The notes under the pieces: model-generated
The model's database searches: none
The model's input: the letters and a program-made list of their open reading frames with translations, nothing else
Told to the model about the DNA's origin: nothing
Shown: positions 1-6,351 of the stretch, piece by piece
How the letters are laid out: each line of letters begins with the position of its first letter
Position numbering within the stretch: position 1 is the stretch's first letter
From: Candidatus Poseidoniaceae archaeon
GTDB lineage: Archaea; Thermoplasmatota; Poseidoniia; Poseidoniales; Poseidoniaceae
DNA length: 6,352 bases
Assembly: GCA_030741455.1 (NCBI GenBank)
Contig: JASLVI010000084.1
Span: forward strand, 1-6,352
Direction of reading: 5' to 3'
Position numbers and translations under genes: made by a program

Positions 1-576
1 GCGGATGTTCAAATCGATGAAGTCCACACTTCAACCTTGATTCGTGCACAAATGACGGCAATGCTTGCATTAAGCCAGCACAATAGCGGAAAAACACCGG
101 TCTTGCAGTATGTTGACACTGGAGATACGATGAGTGAGAATGAGCAGAAAATGGTTGAATGGTCGCAAATGCATGACGATGCGGACGATTCAAACACTCT
201 TCCAGTCTATGTTTCATGGCAATTAAACGAGCGAATGTATGGCGATCTTCAAGGAATGAACAAGCAAGAGACTCGAGATAAATTTGGAGACGAACAAGTC
301 AAGATTTGGCGCCGTTCCTATGATACGCCACCGCCCAATGGAGAAAGTCTTGAATTGACCGCTGCTCGTACAATTCCTTATTTGGAATCCGTTTTGTTGC
401 CTCGATATGAGCAAGGTAAGAATTTGTTTGTTGCTGCACATGGGAACTCGCTTCGAAGTATCATTATGCATCTTGAAGGATTAAGCAAAGAGGAAGTTCT
501 AGGATTGGAAGTCCCGACAGGTGTTCCGATGATTTATGAATTACAAGATGGACAATGGAAGCGTACAATGGGATGA
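1..576 (+). CDS. gpmA: 2,3-bisphosphoglycerate-dependent phosphoglycerate mutase, 3' part (5' end outside window)
   Basis: This is the C-terminal part of a histidine-phosphatase-superfamily phosphoglycerate mutase, which interconverts 3- and 2-phosphoglycerate in cytosolic glycolysis/gluconeogenesis. The frame is open from base 1 (191 codons visible). The residues before the first possible start (TTG at 37) already match the family 'TS.L.RA..T' segment, so the gene begins upstream and the phosphohistidine RHGE motif is not in the window. Visible signatures are LNER.YG with the proton-donor Glu (229-231), the following NK, GDEQVKIWRRSYDTPPP, and AAHGNSLR with the second catalytic His (439-441). 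The segment between TPPP and GES is short, as in the compact bacterial GpmA forms rather than the E. coli form. Two oddities are an acidic insertion of roughly 30 residues before LNER and Met where LNERHYG normally has His. The stop TGA lies 4 bases before the most likely start of the next gene, suggesting co-transcription. The family call is secure. Confidence 0.93.
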   Translation, partial: ADVQIDEVHTSTLIRAQMTAMLALSQHNSGKTPVLQYVDTGDTMSENEQKMVEWSQMHDDADDSNTLPVYVSWQLNERMYGDLQGMNKQETRDKFGDEQVKIWRRSYDTPPPNGESLELTAARTIPYLESVLLPRYEQGKNLFVAAHGNSLRSIIMHLEGLSKEEVLGLEVPTGVPMIYELQDGQWKRTMG

Positions 577-580
577 TGTC

Positions 581-2617
581 ATGCTTCTCGATTGGCGCTT
601 CGATGGTTTTCCAGGACGCGTACTTTGGGTTGACCTCACTCTTGGGACCGCTGAACCTCGAGAAATCCCCCATGATTGGCTCATTGAATCAATGGGTGGA
701 AAGGGACTTGCCACACGTCTCTTGGTCGAATGGGACACAACAGATTATGATGCTGCGATGGCACTCAAACATCCTGTTCTGGAACGTGTTGATACGGCGC
801 GACACCCGACGAATCCTCTCATTTTCATGACCGGTCCGTACCAAGCCAGCACGGTGGGATCATCTGGCAGGGCTGTTGTTGTCACGCGTTCACCATTGAC
901 GGATGTCTACATTGATACCTACATTGGAGGAAACATTGGGCATGCATTACGTCAAGCAGGTTGGGACGGACTCTTCATCACAGGTGCATCGAATCATCTC
1001 TGTCGTCTTGAGATTGTTGATGGATATGCACAGTTGCATGATGCGACCGAACTGTCAGGTATGACTACGTGGCAGGTTGAACAAACGCTTGAAGGAAAAG
1101 GCGAATGTCTTTCCATCGGCCCTGCTGGAGAACATGGTGTTCGAATTGCGAGCCCGCTTACGGCTGGTCGACGAGCTGCCGGACGAGGCGGAACAGGTGC
1201 AGCCTTTGGCTTCAAGAAATTGAAGGCGGTAACGGTGAAATCGACATCGAAAGAAAACGTTCGATTTGCAAGTGAGGCGAGTCTTAAATCGGCTGTGAAG
1301 ATTCAACGCCAGGAAATGGGGTTACGTCGACGTTCGGGCGACCCATTCTACGCATTTGGTACGAGTAGAGGGCCAATTTATGCGTCTGAAAACGGACGGA
1401 TGCCGACTGCAAATTACAGTTCAACCAATGCGATGATTCCAAAATTCTCTGAATTGAAAGTCAGTGGTGGGCAAGGAGGTGTCGTTGCTTCTGATGGTTC
1501 ACCTGTGTCCATCACGACCGAACTTGATGCACATGAATTGTCAGGGGAGCATTGGCATGAATCTCTTCCTGATGCGAAACAGTCCGCATGTTGTGCTCCA
1601 TGTCCAATAGCGTGTGAGGCGGCCGACCGACCAACCATCGATGGCGAAAAAATCCGAAAGCGACCGATTCATTTGAATCGAGTTGATCGACCTGAATACG
1701 AAACATTGGCGATGCTCGGTGCAAATTTAGGACTGACAAGTTCACTTGATGTGATGGACGGAAACGATGCCTGCAATCGTCTTGGTATTGACACGATTTC
1801 GGGTGGAGCAGCACTGTCCATCGTTTGTGAACTCGTTGAACATGGTTGGCTTCCCGAGGATTGGACCGATCATTTTCATGCACCCTTCGACTTTGGCCGT
1901 TACAAGCAAGGTGATCGGGTTCCTTGGCAATTTGGAATTCCAGAGTTACCGCCACTTGCACTTGCCATGCTTGCGAATTCCCAGCCCGGTGTTGATAGCC
2001 TGTTTTCTGTTCTTGCAGCGGGTGCTGTGGCCTTTTCAGAGTATGTTGAGAAAACAACAGGCCACCCAGCGACCCGCTTGACTGCGCATTGCAAAGGTCT
2101 CGATCTCCCTGCATGGGATCCTCGCGGAAAACGCGGGAATGCGATGGCTTACATGACGGCAAATGTCGGTGCTTCTCATATGCGTGCTGGATACAAAGAA
2201 CCCACGGGTTTGCCAAATTCATCAGCCATTGATTTGATGGAGGAATTGATTGAAAGTCAGAATAGTATCGTGATTCGTGATTCAATGATTTTGTGTGCTT
2301 TTGCCAAAGGAGCAACGCCAGATAGCGTCATGGTCGATGCTTGGAATGCAATCACAGGCGATACAGCCTCGTGGGCTGACCTGATGCATCGAGCGAGAAT
2401 TCAATGGAATCTTGCCCGCTCTTGGAATGTTGAACATTGGGATCGTCTTGGTATGACTCCTATGGAAACCGATTTACTTTCATGGCGTTTGCGAAGGGAA
2501 CCGATTCCGGCTGGAGTGGCTGCAGGCATGGTTTCTTTTGTTGATGATGATGATGAAAAAGCCTGCATGGAGAAATACTATTCATTAAGAGGATGGGACA
2601 TCTATGGCAGACCATAA
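581..2617 (+). CDS. Aldehyde:ferredoxin oxidoreductase (AOR) family tungsten/molybdopterin enzyme
   Basis: This is a cytosolic enzyme of the AOR family, whose members oxidise aldehydes to acids with ferredoxin as electron acceptor, using a tungsten (or Mo) bis-pterin and one [4Fe-4S] cluster. Counting from ATG 581 (678 residues), the AOR N domain starts at FPGRVLWVDL and includes TGPYQAS, SPLTD.Y.D.YIGG, IGPAGEHGVR and AAGRGGTGAAFGFKKLKAV. The cluster ligands are C338, C341 and C345 (CAPCPIAC), with the fourth Cys C572 in DSMILCAF. The core also has RPEYETLAMLGANLG, CNRLGIDTIS and KGLDLPAWDPRG; the C-terminus reads YYSLRGWD. Upstream ATGs at 536 and 548 are in frame, but 581 fits the family N-terminus and avoids overlapping gpmA. 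Oddities are an insertion of about 35 residues before ELSGEHW, loss of Gly in the usual DxxGLC motif, and a C-terminus ending right after RGWD. The substrate cannot be read from sequence; the gpmA neighbour allows a glyceraldehyde-3-phosphate role, but the motifs look like generic AOR. Confidence 0.93.
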   Translation: MLLDWRFDGFPGRVLWVDLTLGTAEPREIPHDWLIESMGGKGLATRLLVEWDTTDYDAAMALKHPVLERVDTARHPTNPLIFMTGPYQASTVGSSGRAVVVTRSPLTDVYIDTYIGGNIGHALRQAGWDGLFITGASNHLCRLEIVDGYAQLHDATELSGMTTWQVEQTLEGKGECLSIGPAGEHGVRIASPLTAGRRAAGRGGTGAAFGFKKLKAVTVKSTSKENVRFASEASLKSAVKIQRQEMGLRRRSGDPFYAFGTSRGPIYASENGRMPTANYSSTNAMIPKFSELKVSGGQGGVVASDGSPVSITTELDAHELSGEHWHESLPDAKQSACCAPCPIACEAADRPTIDGEKIRKRPIHLNRVDRPEYETLAMLGANLGLTSSLDVMDGNDACNRLGIDTISGGAALSIVCELVEHGWLPEDWTDHFHAPFDFGRYKQGDRVPWQFGIPELPPLALAMLANSQPGVDSLFSVLAAGAVAFSEYVEKTTGHPATRLTAHCKGLDLPAWDPRGKRGNAMAYMTANVGASHMRAGYKEPTGLPNSSAIDLMEELIESQNSIVIRDSMILCAFAKGATPDSVMVDAWNAITGDTASWADLMHRARIQWNLARSWNVEHWDRLGMTPMETDLLSWRLRREPIPAGVAAGMVSFVDDDDEKACMEKYYSLRGWDIYGRP

Positions 2618-2629
2618 AAGAGGCCTCAC

Positions 2630-3106
2630 ATGAATACGACGATTAGCAAAGCAGTCTTGCTCGCTATCTTATTGGCTTCACCATGGTTGATGGTTCAAGC
2701 ATGGATTTTCATCGCGGCACAGGACGAAACCATTTCTTCAATGGAAACCTGTCCAGATACAAGCGCAAATTGTGCCCATCTAGGTGGCGATGCAAACTAT
2801 CGAATGGATGCTCAATCGACGACAATTGAACGTTCAATGGATGCTGTTCGTATTGATTTGTCGAAGTACGTCTCCGAATATGACTGTGAGATTTTGGAGG
2901 AGGAGATATCAGAATCAACATATTTTGTTCACTTTGTTGAGCATACATCATTTTGGCAGTTTCCAGATGATGTCTTGGTCATGATCGAAGTTATCGATGA
3001 AGAATCGGTTGAGATTGAACTTCATTCAGAATCACGCATAGGCCTCGGTGACATGGGCATCAACCCCGAACGTCTTGAGCGAATCTACAATCAACTTGCT
3101 GCTTGA
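2630..3106 (+). CDS. DUF1499 family protein with N-terminal membrane anchor
   Basis: This 158-residue protein has a hydrophobic segment at about residues 8-30 (from KAVLLAILLAS to FIAAQ). It is probably a transmembrane anchor or uncleaved signal sequence that places the rest outside the cytoplasm. The remainder fits DUF1499: the CPDTSANC motif (C41, C48) corresponds to the family's CP.SPNCVSS start, and the end, HSESRIGLGDMGINPERLERI, matches the family's 'RSxSRxGxxDxGxNRxRxE' signature. The middle, FWQFPDDVLVMIEV, resembles the family's 'F.DDVE' strand. The function of DUF1499 is not established. ATG 2630 is preceded by GAGG at 2620-2623 with a 6-base spacing, a plausible Shine-Dalgarno sequence. 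The gene starts 12 bases after the AOR stop, so it is probably co-transcribed with it. Its last 16 bases overlap the 3' end of the minus-strand gene. Family assignment is by motif memory and fairly sure; the job is unknown. Confidence 0.82.
   Translation: MNTTISKAVLLAILLASPWLMVQAWIFIAAQDETISSMETCPDTSANCAHLGGDANYRMDAQSTTIERSMDAVRIDLSKYVSEYDCEILEEEISESTYFVHFVEHTSFWQFPDDVLVMIEVIDEESVEIELHSESRIGLGDMGINPERLERIYNQLAA
3091..3106. other. Tail-to-tail overlap of two coding regions
   Basis: The plus-strand DUF1499 gene stops with TGA at 3104-3106 and the minus-strand JAMM gene stops with TGA read from 3093-3091. The final codons of both genes therefore share 16 bases. No spacer remains for a conventional hairpin terminator between them, so transcription from each side must end inside, or read into, the opposing gene. 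Confidence 0.85.
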
Positions 3107-3831
3107 GGAAGTTCATCCCATCCGTACGGATAACCGCTCTCATCGATAAGAAGAACGTTCACGCCAAGGCCTGATTTGTGGAAGGCAATCAATTGAATGT
3201 CGTGAATCGAATGACCTGTTGGAGCAACGCCAAGCACTGGAAGTTCTTTTCTTGAAAACCAAGTACGTTTCGTTTTTGTTGCATGTTCTGTTCCCAAACT
3301 ACGACGGGTTCCATCAACATCATCAAACCATGGAAGGGGGCCTTCTGGGGAAAATCGCAACCCGAGAATCATGTCAACACCGGTCGTCTCCTGGGCAGCA
3401 TCTGTATCAGCGCCGCTTGGAATCGCTGGTGCATTGGGATGGGTATGCAACCAGTGCGTGAATCGTCCGGCCCTTGAACCACGCTGGCCTGAAAATAAAT
3501 CATCGGTCCATTCTTCGGGCAGATGATGAACTGAATAGGAATCGCCTCGATTCACGACATGGGCTTCTTTGATGGCATACCCCTGTCCTCCGAATAAATT
3601 TGAAACATGTTCTTGTCCTTCAAACATGGCCTCAACTTCTTCGATATGCTTTCGATCAGCATCAACATCGAGCCCGACCAGAATTTCGTCTGGTAAGGAC
3701 TGAAGTGCCCAAACGACAAGCTCACGAAAAATGGGTCCGGGAAGATGCAATTGTGCAGCATAAGCATGCCTCATCGAGTAGGATTCAGCGTTGTAGGAAC
3801 GCATTGCTTCGACCAACCAAGACTCGACCAC
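3091..3831 (-). CDS. JAMM/MPN (JAB1-type) zinc metalloprotease-like protein
   Basis: This 246-residue, probably cytosolic protein carries a complete JAMM motif: HTHPNAPAIPSGAD gives H129, H131, S139 and D142 in exact HxHx7Sx2D spacing. LPDEILVGL supplies a candidate catalytic Glu (E49). The intervening IKEAHVVNRGDSYSVHHLPEEW resembles the strand before the active site in prokaryotic JAB proteins. Such enzymes are zinc isopeptidases/peptidases; archaeal relatives remove ubiquitin-like SAMP modifiers, and bacterial ones trim sulfur-carrier proteins. No ubiquitin-like, E1-like or cysteine-metabolism gene is nearby, so the substrate is unknown. The Glu-to-HxH distance (80 residues) is longer than the roughly 45 I recall for the Archaeoglobus enzyme. 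The C-terminal ~90 residues, including TGHSIHDIQLIAFHKSG, extend beyond the core metal-binding segment. The start is GTG at 3831, with an in-frame stop six codons upstream; ATG at 3804 is an alternative. The fold is fairly sure, catalysis likely, the substrate inferred only. Confidence 0.85.
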   Translation of the reverse strand: MVESWLVEAMRSYNAESYSMRHAYAAQLHLPGPIFRELVVWALQSLPDEILVGLDVDADRKHIEEVEAMFEGQEHVSNLFGGQGYAIKEAHVVNRGDSYSVHHLPEEWTDDLFSGQRGSRAGRFTHWLHTHPNAPAIPSGADTDAAQETTGVDMILGLRFSPEGPLPWFDDVDGTRRSLGTEHATKTKRTWFSRKELPVLGVAPTGHSIHDIQLIAFHKSGLGVNVLLIDESGYPYGWDELPQAAS

Positions 3832-3911
3832 ATCATTCCCATTGCATCATCCTTCATCAAAGGACGCTTGTAGGAGAATCCTTGAAAACTCTTGAGTGAG
3901 TAGGGTTTCCA
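3832..3911. promoter_or_regulatory. Divergent intergenic spacer, probable back-to-back promoters
   Basis: These 80 bases separate the GTG start of the minus-strand JAMM gene from the ATG start of the plus-strand acidic-protein gene. It is the longest non-coding stretch in the window and the only place where two genes diverge, so both promoters should lie here. I see no clear archaeal TATA box or bacterial -10/-35 pair. The best AT-rich candidate is the short stretch around 3877-3890 containing TTGAAAACT. Neither start has a strong Shine-Dalgarno sequence, which would be consistent with leaderless or short-leader transcripts. The promoter role is inferred from gene orientation. Confidence 0.4.
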
Positions 3912-4640
3912 ATGGCGAAGAAGAAGCGAGGAGGGTTTGGCCGTTTCCTTGGCGCCCTCACCGGTACGCCATACGAACGTCTTCTCAAGCAGGTTGAGAA
4001 ACTCTCGAGTGAACATGCCAATGATGAACGTAAACTCGGAAAAGCGCTCAAGAAATTGGTTGACGTTGTTGGCACTGCCTATGAGGAAGAAGAAATTGAT
4101 GAGGATGAGCATGACCTCGTCATCGAAGCTATCGAAGAAGCAGACCCGAAAGGTCGCTCATTCCCTAAATTTGCTGAAGAGGACGCATTCTATGCAAATG
4201 ATGCTCCCGATGCCCCCGACCTCAACCTTGGTAAGCGTAAGAATTTGGATGACCTCATGTCTTCTTCAGGTAAGGAATTCACAGGTAGTTTTGGTCGTGA
4301 TGAATTTGATGAGTTCAAGGCTCGAATGACGGAGGACTTCTATGCAGATTCTGATGAAGCCATACAAGCAGGCGATCACCAAGCAACAATTCGAACCGAG
4401 AATCGTGTCTTTGCCGATGAGGAAGATGAACTCCAGAATGTGAAAGCAATGATTTCTGAAGAGTCTGGGCTTGAAGACCCAAATGCAGTCGAAGAAGAGG
4501 AAGAAGAATCCTTCGAAGACGATGAAAACTATTCCATCGACGAGGATGGAACCGAATGGTTCCAGGATGACGACGGCTACTGGTGGTATCGACCTGATGG
4601 TGAACCAGATTGGTTGCCTTGGGAAGAAGATGAAGATTGA
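3912..4640 (+). CDS. Highly acidic hypothetical protein with C-terminal aromatic (Trp/Tyr/Asp) module
   Basis: I do not recognise a named family for this 242-residue protein. No signal peptide or membrane segment is visible. The N-terminus is basic and Gly-rich (KKKRGGFGRF). It is followed at about residues 20-80 by a probable helical, Lys/Glu-rich segment ending EEEIDEDEHDLVIEAIEEADP, loosely reminiscent of a short SHOCT-like helical hairpin. Residues ~85-205 are Asp/Glu-rich, probably largely disordered, with a run of Glu near 190-195. The C-terminus (~210-239) is a compact aromatic module, DGTEWFQDDDGYWWYRPDG followed by EPDWLPWEE, with W216, W224, W225, W234 and W237. It resembles a WW-like or small beta-hairpin interaction module that I associate with marine Euryarchaeota (from memory, unchecked). 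The charge split suggests a scaffold or partner-binding protein, but that is speculation. ATG 3912 is the start that gives the basic N-terminus; no strong ribosome-binding site precedes it. The gene diverges from the JAMM gene and converges on the S15 peptidase gene. Confidence 0.82.
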   Translation: MAKKKRGGFGRFLGALTGTPYERLLKQVEKLSSEHANDERKLGKALKKLVDVVGTAYEEEEIDEDEHDLVIEAIEEADPKGRSFPKFAEEDAFYANDAPDAPDLNLGKRKNLDDLMSSSGKEFTGSFGRDEFDEFKARMTEDFYADSDEAIQAGDHQATIRTENRVFADEEDELQNVKAMISEESGLEDPNAVEEEEEESFEDDENYSIDEDGTEWFQDDDGYWWYRPDGEPDWLPWEEDED

Positions 4641-4650
4641 CTGAGTCGAT
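4641..4650. other. 10-base convergent gap without visible terminator
   Basis: Only ten bases separate the TGA of the plus-strand acidic-protein gene (4638-4640) from the TAG of the minus-strand S15 peptidase gene (read from 4653-4651). There is no room for a hairpin, and no T-run typical of archaeal termination is present in the gap on either strand. Termination signals must overlap the coding ends. Confidence 0.7.
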
Positions 4651-6351
4651 CTACAAGTGGCATTCAACGCCTACTGCTGACGATTCTTCTGGGATAGGTT
4701 GTTGCTCCCACCATGGTGGTGCACAGAACCAAGCCTCATGGTCAACAGGCCGGTCAATTAGTGGTAGGCCAATGGTTCCGCCTTCGATGGAAAGCCCTCC
4801 AAGGATATTGGTTGCACATGGTCCTGGAAGGTAATCTTCACCAGTTTCTGTTAATTCAATTCGCAAGGAATGGCCGGCTGGAACGATCACATCAAGTGGA
4901 TTGAATTCCATCAACATCGTATAGGATGAAAACGGTGCGACTGGATTTGCATCGTATCCACCGTCTCTGTAACGGATATCCATGGTCGCATGACCGAGTC
5001 GAAGATTGATCGTATCATCGTAGAGTGTAGCAAAGATTTGACCACCATTGCAGGCTTGTGTTGCAACGTCGAGATGCAACGTTGGTAATCCGGAAATATG
5101 GAGTCCATCTTCGTAGACTTGACTCGTAAGCGTCACAGAACCTCCAAGACCATTGACGACACCATCTCCATTCCATTCCGTGCCAATTTCTTCCATTTGC
5201 CAAGTCATGTCTTCAGGAGGCCAGGTTTCCTCAACGTGCCATTGACCATCCTGTGTTTGAATCTGAACCATTGGTTCGGGTTCATCACCAATACCCTTGA
5301 GATAATATTCGAACCAAACATACAACTCAACAGCCCAATCCATCCGGCTCATGTTTGGATAGGCTTCAGCACCATAGCCACTGCTGAGTTCACTGTGTCG
5401 GTCAGGTTGATCCGCATAGTTGTGCGCCCACTGTCCAGAGATGGCGCGGGCATTGATTCCAGCATCTCGCATGAGTTGGTAAGTTGGGAAGGCATGGTAT
5501 GGATCGACGTTCCAATCTTGAAGACCCCAGACCAAATACACACTACCTCGATAGTTTTCCAACACATCAGGAAGATGACGACGCTCATCCCAATAATCGT
5601 TCCATTCCGCTCCACCAAACTCAGCAAATGCATAGGTTGTCCAAGGATTGAGTGGGCCAACAAGATCGTCGGAACATACCCGCATGTCATCGGTGGTTAG
5701 ATCGAACGTTGCTGCTTGATAGGCAGCATCGTATCCTAAAGCACGGAACTCAGAGGAACCGTTTCGATAGAACATTTCTTGCACACCGATGGATCCTGAA
5801 ATTGGAACGATGGTTTTGAGATGTTCACTTGGCTGTTGTGCCGCTTCCCAATTGGTCGTACCCGCATAGGACTTACCCATCAGCCCAACATTTCCATTTG
5901 ACCATTCTTGCTTACCAAGCCAATCGACGACAGCTTGGATTCCTACTTGCTCGCCAAGGCCTTTCACATCTTGACAGTGCGTTGATTTCCCAGTTCCAAA
6001 CGTACTTGCTTGGGCAAGAGCATAGCCATGTGGGACAAAGGTATCGTAAACCCATTGACCCACACCTCCATCAGGAATTGTGTTTGGATTTGAATCAGCA
6101 CCTACTCCTGGCATTCCTTCGCCACCAAAGTCGTAGTAAGGATGAATGGTCATAATCACAGGTACCTTCGCACCATTTTCTACCGAATCTGGAAGCCACA
6201 ATGCGACATGCATTTTTGCTTCGTCAGGATATCCAGCATCCTGTTCGGATGCTGGTAGGTCAACGGTGATGAAATGCTCTTCGTAAGGCAGAGGTTTCAT
6301 TTCCCCTTGGACAGGAAGTTGCGCCCTCGACTTGTTCATCGGTAATTCCAT
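4651..6351 (-). CDS. Peptidase S15 (Xaa-Pro dipeptidyl-peptidase / CocE-like) alpha/beta hydrolase, probably 5'-incomplete
   Basis: This serine hydrolase of the S15 family cleaves X-Pro dipeptides from peptide N-termini, or esters/amides in CocE-like members. Numbered from ATG 6351 (566 residues), it begins with a beta-strand region (EEHFITVDLP, MHVALWLPD) and then VPVIMTIHPYYDF. Next come the family segment GTGKSTHCQDVKGLGEQ, the nucleophile elbow GLMGKSYAG (S161) and LKTIVPIS. The acid and base follow: Asp279 in VWGLQDWNVDP and His310 in SGQWAH, completing the triad. From about residue 385 to the end there is a beta-rich domain (VTLTSQVYEDG, LHLDVATQ, PAGHSLRIEL) matching the PepX C-terminal jelly-roll that closes the substrate site. 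The six Cys (126, 226, 434, 512, 543, 564) would suit disulfides in an exported enzyme. No signal peptide is seen after ATG 6351, the frame is open at the edge, and the true start may lie beyond it. The peptide or ester substrate is not determined. Confidence 0.92.
   Translation of the reverse strand: MELPMNKSRAQLPVQGEMKPLPYEEHFITVDLPASEQDAGYPDEAKMHVALWLPDSVENGAKVPVIMTIHPYYDFGGEGMPGVGADSNPNTIPDGGVGQWVYDTFVPHGYALAQASTFGTGKSTHCQDVKGLGEQVGIQAVVDWLGKQEWSNGNVGLMGKSYAGTTNWEAAQQPSEHLKTIVPISGSIGVQEMFYRNGSSEFRALGYDAAYQAATFDLTTDDMRVCSDDLVGPLNPWTTYAFAEFGGAEWNDYWDERRHLPDVLENYRGSVYLVWGLQDWNVDPYHAFPTYQLMRDAGINARAISGQWAHNYADQPDRHSELSSGYGAEAYPNMSRMDWAVELYVWFEYYLKGIGDEPEPMVQIQTQDGQWHVEETWPPEDMTWQMEEIGTEWNGDGVVNGLGGSVTLTSQVYEDGLHISGLPTLHLDVATQACNGGQIFATLYDDTINLRLGHATMDIRYRDGGYDANPVAPFSSYTMLMEFNPLDVIVPAGHSLRIELTETGEDYLPGPCATNILGGLSIEGGTIGLPLIDRPVDHEAWFCAPPWWEQQPIPEESSAVGVECHL

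Noticed and set aside
536..580. Alternative upstream starts (ATG 536 and 548) for the AOR gene
   Set aside because: They would overlap the gpmA coding region and add up to 15 residues not seen at the AOR N-terminus; ATG 581 places FPGRVLWVDL close to the family start.
1512..2315. Long minus-strand open frame of 267 codons opposite the AOR gene
   Set aside because: It lies wholly antisense to a strongly conserved AOR domain, its translation shows no recognisable motif and is rich in His, Gln, Ser and Arg as expected for a reverse-frame shadow.
3867..3900. CTTG repeated three times in the divergent spacer, considered as operator half-sites
   Set aside because: Spacings are unequal (14 and 10 bases) and the copies match only over four or five bases, which is expected by chance.
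4486..4530. GAA/GAG-rich purine tract, considered as a possible simple repeat
   Set aside because: It is an ordinary run of Glu/Asp codons in the acidic protein, with mixed GAA, GAG and GAT/GAC use and no regular repeat unit.
5098..5700. Plus-strand open frame of 200 codons opposite the S15 peptidase gene
   Set aside because: It is antisense to the catalytic Asp/His region of the S15 gene and has no domain signature; the reverse-strand gene explains the sequence fully.
5980..6007. P-loop-like GTGKST in the S15 protein
   Set aside because: The residue five positions before the last Gly is Ser, so the Walker A pattern [AG]xxxxGK[ST] is not met; the segment corresponds to the S15 family's GTGxSxGC element.
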